From assembly GCA_002162795.1 (NCBI GenBank), contig MAAY01000050.1, forward strand, positions 13,943-60,910: DNA of 46,968 bases, written 5' to 3'. The notes beneath the pieces are model-generated. The model saw only the letters and a program-made list of their open reading frames with translations. It did no database searches and had not been told where the DNA came from. This document shows, piece by piece, positions 1 through 7,632 of the stretch (the stretch's first letter is position 1; every line of letters begins with the position of its first letter). The position numbers and the translations under genes are program-made. This stretch comes from Rhodobacterales bacterium 56_14_T64. GTDB taxonomy: Bacteria; Pseudomonadota; Alphaproteobacteria; Rhodobacterales; Rhodobacteraceae.

Positions 1-554
1 AAACCCGCCGCATACCCCGGCTCAAGCCCCGCAAGATTGGCCCCAACCACGCATATCACCCAGTTCAGGCTCCACACCAAAAAGGAGATTACCAGGAACG
101 CCAATGCCCCTGATCTGAGACCAGAAAAGAACTGCGGCCCCACCTTCAAGCCAAGCGCATACATGAAGAACAACAGGAACACGCTCGATAGAATTGAGGG
201 GATCGAATAGGTTAGCCCAAAGGCGGATTCAGCCACCATCGACATGGCGACGGCGGCGATCAGGACACCGGCGGTGGATCCAAGCGAGACACCCGCAAGG
301 CTGAGCCGACCCAGAGGATAGCCAATCGCCATTGCCAGTAGCAAAAACACGATGGGTTGATCACCCAGCAGCACAAAAAAACCATGCGAGCCTGTCTCGG
401 CAATGGGTTCGAAAAAGCTGAACACATTGCCAATCGCCCCTACAGGTGCGGTGTCTGCCTCGGTGGATTGTGCCAGTGCAATACCAGGGAAGAGTGAAAC
501 CAACAGCAATGCTGCAAGTCGTTGGAAAATCGAAGGGACTAATAATCGTGACAT
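1..554 (-). CDS. AspT/YidE-type amino-acid antiporter, N-terminal part (runs off window)
   Basis: Only the first 184 residues are present; the gene continues beyond base 1. Translation from the ATG at 554 gives a hydrophobic, signal-like N-terminus (MSRLLVPSIFQRL...GIALAQ), a loop, then several membrane segments including AMAIGYPLGRLSLAGVSLGS and a following hydrophobic helix ending LGLKVGPQFF. That layout fits the aspartate-alanine exchanger (AspT) and YidE/YbjL duplication family of inner-membrane carriers. The start has a GGAG ribosome site six bases upstream. It lies directly downstream of a glutamate decarboxylase on the same strand. A glutamate/GABA exchange role is therefore a reasonable inference, but the substrate cannot be read from this fragment. 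A hairpin at 606-638 lies between the two genes and may reduce read-through. Confidence 0.75.
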   Translation of the reverse strand, partial: MSRLLVPSIFQRLAALLLVSLFPGIALAQSTEADTAPVGAIGNVFSFFEPIAETGSHGFFVLLGDQPIVFLLLAMAIGYPLGRLSLAGVSLGSTAGVLIAAVAMSMVAESAFGLTYSIPSILSSVFLLFFMYALGLKVGPQFFSGLRSGALAFLVISFLVWSLNWVICVVGANLAGLEPGYAAG

Positions 555-601
555 GAAAATCTCCGGACAATGGTCGATGGCTCACCAGCCTGATACGGCC
601 T

Positions 602-638
602 AAAAATGCAGCGGAGGCCGACGAATTGGTCGGCCTCC
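602..638 (-). terminator. Hairpin with T-run after gadB
   Basis: A perfect 10-bp stem (GGAGGCCGAC at 613-622 with GTCGGCCTCC at 629-638, six-base loop) starts ten bases after the gadB stop codon. On the minus strand five Ts follow after a six-base gap. It looks like a weak intrinsic terminator or attenuator between gadB and the antiporter gene. Confidence 0.6.
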
Positions 639-647
639 AAACTTCAG

Positions 648-2048
648 TCAGTGGTGGTAACAACTGCCTTCTTCAGCACTTAGCGGCACAGCGATTGGGT
701 GCTCAGCGAAATACTCCATGCAGCGCTTGATATCCTCCACCAGCAAAGACCCCAGATCGCGGCTGACCCCGTGACGGACCAATATGCGCTGTATCACCAG
801 ATCTTCACGGTCGGCGGGCATCGTATAGGCCGGCACCTGCCAGCCCCGCATCCGCAGCCGGTCCGCCAGATCATAAAGACTGTACCCATTGGTCACTGCA
901 TCGTCTTTCAGGGTCCAGCAGAGTGCCGGGATGCCCTCGTTCATGTCGCCATCATAGAGAACCTTGAACGGGCCCAGCTTGTCGATCTCTCGGGCAATGA
1001 ACTGGGCCGTGTCGTAACAAGCCGTGTGGATCTTGCGATAGCCTTCGTGGCCTAACCGCAGGAAGTTGTAGTATTGCGCCACGATCTGGCCGCCGGGCCG
1101 CGAGAAGTTCAGCGCAAAGGTGGGCATATTGCCACCCAGATAGTTGACATTGAACACCAGATCCTCGGGCAGATCCTCTTTGTGACGCCACACCACCCAA
1201 CCGACACCCAATGGGGCTAGGCCAAATTTATGCCCCGAGGCATTGATGGATTTCACCCGTGGCAGTCGGAAGTCCCACTCGATATCAGGCGCACAAAACG
1301 GCGCCAAAAAGGCCCCCGAGGCGCCATCCACGTGCATCGGAATATCCAAGCCAGTTTCGGCCTGTAACCTGTCCAGCGCGTCGCTGACGTCTTTCACCGG
1401 CTCATACTGGCAGGTGAAGGTGACACCAAGGGTCGGCACCACGCCGATGGTGTTCTCATCCACCCGCTTCAACACCTCTGCGGGTGTCATCAGCAGGCGG
1501 TCGCCTTCTAGCGGGATCTCGCGGATTTCCACGTCGAAATAGCGGGCAAACTTGTGCCAGCAGATTTGCACCGGGCCAGTGACGATGTTTGGCCTATCGG
1601 TCGGTTTCCCCTGCGCCCGCATCTTGTCGCGCCAGCGCCATTTCAACGCCAAGCCGCCCAGCATTGCCGCCTCGGATGAACCGGTGGTTGAGCAGCCGAT
1701 GGTGTGTTTGGCCTCCGGAGAGTTCCACAGGTCGGCCAACATGTTAACACAGCGCGCTTCGATCTCGGCGGTCTGCGGATACTCATCCTTGTCGATCATG
1801 TTCTTGTCGATGCATTCGTCCATCAACTTATGCACTTCGGGCTCTTCCCAGGTCTGGCAAAACGTCGCCAGGTTTTGGCGGGCGTTGCCATCCAACATCA
1901 ATTCGTCGTGCACAATTCCGTAGGCATGCCGAGGATCCAGCTCTTGGTCAGGGAACTTGAACTTGGGTGCTGTTCTGGTCAGATCGTCTGAGCCATAAAG
2001 CTCATCAATTGATTCAGCTTTCGTTGTATGACTTTTGTTCAATGCCAT
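648..2048 (-). CDS. gadB: Glutamate decarboxylase (PLP-dependent)
   Basis: Cytoplasmic PLP enzyme that decarboxylates L-glutamate to GABA and consumes a proton, the core reaction of glutamate-dependent acid resistance. The chosen ATG at 2048 has a GGGAGA ribosome site and gives exactly 466 residues, the length of E. coli GadA/GadB; an in-frame extension to 2120 is unlikely. Diagnostic blocks match the E. coli enzyme closely: [15 protein letters not shown] (53-67), [13 protein letters not shown] (158-170), [13 protein letters not shown] (239-251) and INASGHKFG with the PLP lysine at K274. The protein ends CYHH, so the penultimate histidine (H465), which in E. coli caps the active site at neutral pH, is retained. 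An AspT-type antiporter follows on the same strand, suggesting an exchange couple. No regulator gene of the E. coli gad type is seen nearby. Confidence 0.95.
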   Translation of the reverse strand: MALNKSHTTKAESIDELYGSDDLTRTAPKFKFPDQELDPRHAYGIVHDELMLDGNARQNLATFCQTWEEPEVHKLMDECIDKNMIDKDEYPQTAEIEARCVNMLADLWNSPEAKHTIGCSTTGSSEAAMLGGLALKWRWRDKMRAQGKPTDRPNIVTGPVQICWHKFARYFDVEIREIPLEGDRLLMTPAEVLKRVDENTIGVVPTLGVTFTCQYEPVKDVSDALDRLQAETGLDIPMHVDGASGAFLAPFCAPDIEWDFRLPRVKSINASGHKFGLAPLGVGWVVWRHKEDLPEDLVFNVNYLGGNMPTFALNFSRPGGQIVAQYYNFLRLGHEGYRKIHTACYDTAQFIAREIDKLGPFKVLYDGDMNEGIPALCWTLKDDAVTNGYSLYDLADRLRMRGWQVPAYTMPADREDLVIQRILVRHGVSRDLGSLLVEDIKRCMEYFAEHPIAVPLSAEEGSCYHH

Positions 2049-2346
2049 TGTAATGGTCTCCCAAAATATCTTTCTCAAAAAGGGGTCAAAATTCGCCCCA
2101 AACCAGTTTGCCAGCGTCAAACCGGCACAGCGTATACCTCTACCAGTACCGGTTGATCTGCAACCTGTGCCACGACCATTTGAAAATCTGTGATTTTTTT
2201 ACGTGTGATACTTCAGTCATTTGGTGAACGCATCGGCGCAAGTGATCCAGTCCGACAATCCGCCGAAATCCACATACGCATCGGTCTGATGAACCGCTTC
2301 TCGGTCCTGGGAACGGTCGAGATCATTTGCGAGGCATGAACGCGTG

Positions 2347-3045
2347 TCACTGCCGCCTGGGAATGGGGAAATCAAAGCTGCGGCCCCTAAATGGTTCATT
2401 TTTAAACCTGAAATGCCACCACTCTCTAGGATAGTTTCTAAACCCAGCGCGGTCCATTGTTGCAACCAAGAATCGACGATTTTGCGCAGCACGTTCGGAA
2501 ACCAGCTTCGAGCTCGACTGGCTTTTCAGATCGAAAAAGTCGAATTTAGTGCCCATTTCCAATAGCGTTAATTTATCCGAGGTTTTACGCGCGATTGTCA
2601 GGTCTACCGTTCCACCCGCAGAATGCCCGGACCGGGAAGCAATATAGCCTTTTGGAATAAGTTGATGTGACGTCAGGTTCGGAAAATAGGTCTCATCAGA
2701 AAAATCATGTGCGGTTACGTATTCTACCATTTCACGTACCGCACGTGCAGGACGGTAACAGTCAAGAACCACCAGCGTTAATCTCTTTTTTGCTAACTCT
2801 CTTTGCAAAGAGGATAAAGCTCTGGCTGCGTGCTCCACCAGTATACAGTCCGGAGAGTCGTACCCGGCAAGGGGTTTGCCGACAAAATTATTACCTGTCG
2901 CATACCGAATATCCTCAACAATAGATGCATCAATATCTTGCAGATATACAAACCCAGCGGGTAGATCGGCGGCATCGGATTGATGCGCCACGACGTTGAG
3001 AAAAATTAAACAGACGATCCCACAAGCCCGCGACCATATAGTCAC
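2347..3045 (-). CDS. Secreted VanX-type D-alanyl-D-alanine dipeptidase
   Basis: Peptidase family M15D zinc enzyme, 232 residues, which cleaves free D-Ala-D-Ala. An N-terminal signal peptide (to about residue 26, ...HQSDAA) predicts a periplasmic location. The VanX active-site set is complete: R98 in DCYRPAR, zinc ligands H141 and D148 in SGHSAGGTVDLT, catalytic base E208 and zinc ligand H211 in REWWHF. The spacings (7 between H and D, 3 between E and H) equal those of VanX. The start is GTG and overlaps the stop of the upstream caspase-like gene as GTGA, so the two are probably translationally coupled. There is no vanA or vanH partner, so glycopeptide resistance is unlikely; D-Ala-D-Ala salvage or peptidoglycan-peptide degradation fits better. 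Confidence 0.88.
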   Translation of the reverse strand: MTIWSRACGIVCLIFLNVVAHQSDAADLPAGFVYLQDIDASIVEDIRYATGNNFVGKPLAGYDSPDCILVEHAARALSSLQRELAKKRLTLVVLDCYRPARAVREMVEYVTAHDFSDETYFPNLTSHQLIPKGYIASRSGHSAGGTVDLTIARKTSDKLTLLEMGTKFDFFDLKSQSSSKLVSERAAQNRRFLVATMDRAGFRNYPREWWHFRFKNEPFRGRSFDFPIPRRQ

Positions 3046-4499
3046 TGAAGCCGCAATTCGCTTATTGCAGTGTCACGATACCTCGTTCCTCTATGCACGC
3101 CAGTCAGGGTCAATGTTATCCAATTCACGTCGCCCAAATATGGGATGTTTAACACCTGAAATCGGCCGCTATCGACAACTTGAATATCTCCCTCGAAACC
3201 AGTTGAAGTCCGCACGTTGAATGATCTCACCCGGCCATTTTTCAAGTAAGTACTTTTACTTTTATTGTAGCCGTTAGCGATCAGAATTTCATTTATGGTG
3301 GTTGGTCGCTCGAACGAAAAACGCAGAACTTCACCTAGCCCGTCGCCGCTATCACCTTCTACCCAGGCAGTGTTCATATTACCGTCGGCCAAATTGTCGC
3401 CGCTGTATGTATTTCCAGATTGCATACCAAGGACCGATGAAACGCAGAGATCACTCTCGATGTTGCCAAATCGCCGTGTATAGCACTCCCGCATGCGGAT
3501 ATCGGGCATCGGTAAATGTCGCGCGGCCTGCTTTACAGGTTCTTCCAGCCTGGAAAGTGCGTCGATAGCCAAAACGACATAAAAATTATTCGGTACGTCT
3601 TGATAGTCGTTCAGGAACGCTCTCCATGCTGCGCTGCTGTCAAGCCGTTCGGCCAGAGCGTATTTGCTGGCTATAGCGTCTTCAGTAGGCACAAAAGCTG
3701 TTGAACTGGATTTTTGCGCAGGTTGGCCCTGATCTGAATGGAAATAGAAATCCCCGGTTATTGAACTGGTTTCCCAAGGAACCTGCTTTTCGCCGGTGAC
3801 GGCCAGCACCTCACTTCTGGCTGTTTTGAAAATAGATTCGATGGTGCGCCCTCCGCCAGAGGAAATCGCCGCTGTAAGCGCTTTGGTATAAGGCGAATTC
3901 TGCCCCACCCCGTCAAGCGCAACAGAACCGGGAGCCGTCGCATAGGCAATAAAGGTCCCTTTAGGTGCGTCAACCGAAGCCAACCCCCTTGAAGTAGAGC
4001 GCGAAGACCCGACGAACGGATTGTTGCGACACGCATCCAATATGATGATGTTGATATCCGCGTTTGAAGAGTTCATTACCTTAAGAAAATTGTTTACATT
4101 GATCGCCTCAAGATCAATCTCATCCTCATCAAGAATCTGCGCATTCACGGGAACCAGATAATTCTCCCCATGCAGCTGAACCCCATGCCCGGCATAATAG
4201 AACAACCCCGCATCAACATTGTCCTCCCGCAGACGCCGCCCAAACTTCAGCAGCTCCTTTTTCATCGTCCCCTGATCTGCATTCAGCAGCTTGGTCACGG
4301 TAAACCCGGCCTCGCGCAGGGTGCTGGTCATTGATATCGCGTCATTTTCCGGGTTGGCCAATGAAGATGTATGCGTGTATTTTGAGTTGCCTATAACCAA
4401 GGCAACGCGGTCCCCAGCCAAGACGCTGCTGTTCCAAAAGGTGAGGGTCAGCAGGGCAACGATGGCTGTTCCAATAGCGTGCATTACAACTTGGGTCAT
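3042..4499 (-). CDS. Secreted caspase-family (C14) protease with C-terminal discoidin-like domain
   Basis: A 485-residue protein with a signal peptide (about 1-28, ending VLAGD). The caspase fold spans about 30-255: strand motif RVALVIGNSKY, the His of the catalytic dyad in YYAGHG (H105) and the Cys in LDACRNNPF (C157), so it should be active. The C-terminal part (about 350-485) has the pattern of a galactose-binding/discoidin-like beta-sandwich of the NADase-type glycan-binding kind (SGDNLADGNMNTAWVEG; INEILIANGY; FNVRTS). Metacaspase-like enzymes of this type usually cut after basic residues, but the target is unknown. It is the first gene of a two-gene unit with the VanX-type dipeptidase, sharing a GTGA overlap. 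Codon use and base composition look more AT-rich than the surrounding core genes, which suggests acquisition. A second, broken caspase gene lies about 0.7 kb upstream. Confidence 0.85.
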   Translation of the reverse strand: MTQVVMHAIGTAIVALLTLTFWNSSVLAGDRVALVIGNSKYTHTSSLANPENDAISMTSTLREAGFTVTKLLNADQGTMKKELLKFGRRLREDNVDAGLFYYAGHGVQLHGENYLVPVNAQILDEDEIDLEAINVNNFLKVMNSSNADINIIILDACRNNPFVGSSRSTSRGLASVDAPKGTFIAYATAPGSVALDGVGQNSPYTKALTAAISSGGGRTIESIFKTARSEVLAVTGEKQVPWETSSITGDFYFHSDQGQPAQKSSSTAFVPTEDAIASKYALAERLDSSAAWRAFLNDYQDVPNNFYVVLAIDALSRLEEPVKQAARHLPMPDIRMRECYTRRFGNIESDLCVSSVLGMQSGNTYSGDNLADGNMNTAWVEGDSGDGLGEVLRFSFERPTTINEILIANGYNKSKSTYLKNGRVRSFNVRTSTGFEGDIQVVDSGRFQVLNIPYLGDVNWITLTLTGVHRGTRYRDTAISELRLQ

Positions 4500-4924
4500 T
4501 GCGCTAAACTCGCCTATTTTCTGGGGTTAAGATTGCCAGACTGCCGCCATTTGACCAAGCTTTTTCTCATATCCCTCCAGTCCTATGAAAAGATGAGACT
4601 GGGTTATCGCTCCAATTCACCTCAATCATGTTCATAGTGCGAGCCGTCAATCCTGACTTTCGCCAATGTCAGTCGAATAGGGGAGAGTCGCGGTCCATGC
4701 GAACCCCAGAAAGGGCTGCCTGCTTGCATACCAAGTCGCATTGCGAATGAAGACCAGCCATCTTCTATGTGTCCCTGATTACCGGTCAATCTGTTGACAA
4801 AATGTCAATATTCACGTTGATCCAAAGTGCAAAAAGGGGAGATTTGAAAGGTGGGTCGTAAAGTGGGCAGCAATCGCCGCTCAGCCGTTTAGTCGTTCAC
4901 AATAATGGATTTATTTAGGATAGT
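4500..4924. other. Non-coding stretch between caspase-like gene and tRNA-Leu
   Basis: About 425 bases without a convincing gene on either strand. It must contain the promoter of the caspase/VanX unit. The only structured element I see is the 15-base palindrome at 4794-4808. No copy of the tRNA 3' end was noticed here. Confidence 0.5.
4794..4808. promoter_or_regulatory. Palindrome TTGACA-AAA-TGTCAA, possible operator
   Basis: A perfect inverted repeat with six-base arms and a three-base centre, lying about 295 bases upstream of the caspase-like gene and 117 bases below the tRNA 3' end. The left arm also matches a -35 hexamer. It could be a repressor or activator site, or chance; no regulator family is assigned. 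Confidence 0.3.
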
Positions 4925-5010
4925 TGGTGCGGTCGAGAAGACTCGAACTTCCACGGGTGTTACCCCACAGCGACCTCAACGCTGCGCGTCTACCATTCCG
5001 CCACGACCGC
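4925..5010 (-). tRNA. tRNA-Leu (anticodon GAG)
   Basis: Read on the minus strand: acceptor arms GCGGTCG and CGACCGC, discriminator A with an encoded CCA (4925-4927), anticodon stem CAGCG/CGCTG around the loop TTGAGGT giving anticodon GAG, a long class II variable arm typical of leucine tRNA, and a T-arm with TTCGAGT. Total length is 86 with CCA. The 3' end points towards the VanX/caspase pair, the side on which integrating elements usually sit. Confidence 0.96.
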
Positions 5011-5233
5011 ACTGTCAGGCTTGGTAGGGCGGCGTATAGACGAAGCGCGCGGCGGTGTGAAGCCGAAAATCGCAGACCTAGACAGATTGTCGTACTTCAC
5101 TAGGAGAGCCCGTTGAAATGACCACGTCTTGTCCAGAAATGCTGGCGTAACCTATTGGGACAGATAGGAAACCCATCTGCCCCCTTGATATCTGTGGCTA
5201 CTCAAGCGCGCCATCTGGCGCCCCAGAAAATGC

Positions 5234-6824
5234 TCATTTGGTTGCAGACGCTGTCGTGCGGGCCAGGAATAAGTCACCTGACATCTGATCATAATAGGCT
5301 GGAAACTGGTCATGATTAACCGTGGACGCCAGATTTTGCACATCGCGGCGCACCTGCTTGGCCAATTGGTGCAGGGTCATGTTCGGGTCCTGCAGTCGTG
5401 GCAGCAGTGCCCGTGTAAATACTGAATTGGGATCAGCATCACCGTCCGACAGGCGATCCAAGGCTGTCTGCCCTGCCCAGCAGAATAGAGAATGAACGCC
5501 CCCTCTGGTGGCGACATACGAACCAATCCTCGCTTACCGCCAATCGACCGCTTGCCGTCTGATGGGAACGGATTATTCCGGCAGGCATCAAGGATCATCA
5601 CCGTTGTACGCGCGCCTCGCTTTTGGAACGTATCCAAAATCCGGTCTGCCGCAATGCTTTCGCCAGTCAGAAAACTCTCGTCCCCTTAATTGATTACTGG
5701 AACATCCGAGGGCAGCAGAAAGTTGCGGCCTTCGACTTCGACCCCGTGGCCCGCGAAATAAAACAATACTTCGTCGCCAGGGTCGATTTGATTGGCCATG
5801 GTAGAAACCGCACCATTGATATCCCGGCGGTCAGGGTCATAGAGCGTGCGCACCTCGAACCCCTGTCCCGACAATACACTGCTTATCGACTGCGCGTCAT
5901 TGCGGGCTTTTATCAGGTTTTCAAGGCTTTGGTAGCCATCGGCGCCAATCACCAACGCCCATCTTCGGTTTGTTGGAGCGGCCATGGGCTGGGGCTGCTG
6001 GGGAACTGCGACCTGGGTCACAACCGCACCGGTGTCTGGCAAGTCAGCAACAAGAGCGCCCTGCGGAACAAACGGCATCTGGACAGCCTGCTGCACAACT
6101 TGGCCCTGCGGTACATACTGTTGCTGCGCGCCATAGGCTTGCACATTCGGCTGCACAGCACCGTAAGAGGGTTGCTGAACGGGTTGACCGTATTGCTGTT
6201 GGGCGCCGTAGGCATTGACATTAGGATTGGCAAAGGCGGCTTGCGGCTGCCCATTTTGCTGTTGCCCATTAAAGGCGCCAGGGTTTGTGTTCACCATCAT
6301 TGTCGGCTGCTGAGAATATTGCTGCGGTTGGTTCTGTTGCGGGAAATTGGGCTGCGGCACCCTGCGTTCCGTCAGATATATATTCAACAGCCCCCTTGGC
6401 CCGCCGGGATGCGCCATTGATTGCTGCGTTGCCAGATAACCGCTGGACATCGCATGTTGATATGAACTGATAAGGAGGTCTTGCCCATAGGGGCTAAGCT
6501 GGCCGGACACCGGATAACCAAGATACGCCTGATATTGCGAGACCGCCACCTTGGACTTGCGACCCAACTGACCATCCACAGAGCCCTCGTCGAACCCGAA
6601 ATAATTGAGCGAGGCCTGGATCTGTTTGCCTTCTTGCGTCGATGGCAGCCTGGAACCTTGGCTCCCCCCGGGTTGCTTTCGTTTCCCCCTGAGAAAGCGC
6701 TCCGCCAATAAGTCCACCGATAAGAGCCCCAGCGGCAAAATCGCCAACGTCAGCCATCACTCGTTCAACTGGCACTAGGCAACGAGCAAGACAAGACGGC
6801 AGCTGTTAATGACTTCAATTGCAT
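5234..6824 (-). pseudogene. Broken caspase-family gene with peptidoglycan-binding domain
   Basis: Assembled across frames, the reading gives a secreted protein of roughly 520 residues. It has a signal-like start (ATG at 6824 after a GGAGG site), a peptidoglycan-binding-1 type segment (LNYFGFDEGSVDGQLGRKSK), a Q/N/P-rich linker with YGAQQQY repeats, then a caspase fold with WALVIGADGYQ, FYFAGHG and LDACRNNPF. It is damaged at four places: a frameshift in the leader (about 6780-6800), another near 6670-6700 at a G-rich run, an in-frame TAA at 5686-5688 between the two catalytic motifs, and a one-base shift near 5465-5490 (the tail continues as TALDRLSDGDADPN). Several lesions of different kinds argue for gene decay, although the homopolymer-linked ones could be sequencing errors. 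The longest intact piece (5686-6747) keeps the His but loses the catalytic Cys. Confidence 0.8.
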
Positions 6825-6952
6825 TTCAACCTCCAAAATTACTCATACTTAAAAGCAGCGCCCCTTTTATCAGGGGGAATCATTCTGAAAAGGCTGGAAT
6901 CCACCACCTAAAGAGCCGTATTGAGAGGCTATACTGAGGAAATGGGCTGAAT

Positions 6953-7627
6953 ATGGTTGAATGGATCACCAGTGACGGGCTGACCGACTATGCCGCTGCG
7001 GTCGACTTTATGGAGAGTCGCGCCGCCATGATAGCGTCCGGCCAAGCTGATGAATGCATCTGGTTGGTTGAGCATCCGCCACTTTACACTGCAGGCACTT
7101 CGGCCAAGCCTGCTGACCTGACCGATCCGGATCGTTTTCCGGTCCACGACAGCAAGCGCGGTGGCCAGTACACCTATCACGGCCCTGGTCAGCGGGTGGT
7201 CTATGTGATGCTCGACGTTGGCAAACGTGGCCATGATGTGCGCCGTTTTGTGCAACAGCTAGAGCAATGGGTGATCCTGGCCTTGGAGCAGTTCAACGTC
7301 ACTGGCCACATCCGCGAAGGACGGGTTGGAGTCTGGGTCGAGCGTGACGACAAGCCACTGAACATTTCTGGATCCAAGGCCGAGGACAAGATTGCTGCCA
7401 TCGGTATCCGTTTGCGAAAATGGGTCAGCTTTCACGGCATCTCGATCAATCTCGACCCGGACCTTAGCCATTTCGACGGCATTGTACCCTGCGGCATCAC
7501 CGAGCACGGAGTGACCAGTCTGGTAGATCTGGGCCTGCCGCTGTGCATGGAAGATGTCGACCTCGCGCTGCGGCGCAGCTTTGAACGGGTCTTTGAAACG
7601 GCAGGCGATACTTGCCTGCCTGACTAA
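6953..7627 (+). CDS. lipB: Lipoyl(octanoyl) transferase LipB
   Basis: Transfers the octanoyl group from octanoyl-ACP to a conserved lysine of lipoyl-dependent enzymes, the first step of protein lipoylation, in the cytoplasm. The 224-residue length is normal. Family motifs are present: [12 protein letters not shown] (69-80, H76), [13 protein letters not shown] (140-152) with catalytic K146, and IVPCGI with the catalytic C180. The ATG at 6953 is preceded by a GAGGAA stretch. It is transcribed away from the broken caspase gene and converges on the next gene, with only five bases between the stop codons. The partner lipA is not in this window. Confidence 0.95.
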   Translation: MVEWITSDGLTDYAAAVDFMESRAAMIASGQADECIWLVEHPPLYTAGTSAKPADLTDPDRFPVHDSKRGGQYTYHGPGQRVVYVMLDVGKRGHDVRRFVQQLEQWVILALEQFNVTGHIREGRVGVWVERDDKPLNISGSKAEDKIAAIGIRLRKWVSFHGISINLDPDLSHFDGIVPCGITEHGVTSLVDLGLPLCMEDVDLALRRSFERVFETAGDTCLPD

Positions 7628-7632
7628 CAGCA

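Noticed and set aside
2217-2492. Small minus-strand frame overlapping the end of the VanX gene
   Set aside because: A frame-shifted shadow of the VanX tail without a ribosome site or a recognisable product.
2347-3045. VanX as a glycopeptide resistance determinant
   Set aside because: There is no vanA/vanH/vanR/vanS in the window and the organism is Gram-negative; periplasmic dipeptidase use is more likely.
4500-4924. Attachment site (duplicated tRNA-Leu 3' end)
   Set aside because: No copy of the tRNA 3' segment was found by eye between the tRNA and the left end, and there is no integrase gene.
5623-6420. Plus-strand frame through the broken caspase gene
   Set aside because: Translation is repetitive leucine/arginine from the reverse of the Q/N/P-rich linker; the minus-strand reading contains all real motifs.
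5234-6824. Programmed frameshifting in the caspase-family gene
   Set aside because: Needs several separate shifts plus a stop read-through; decay or sequence error is simpler.
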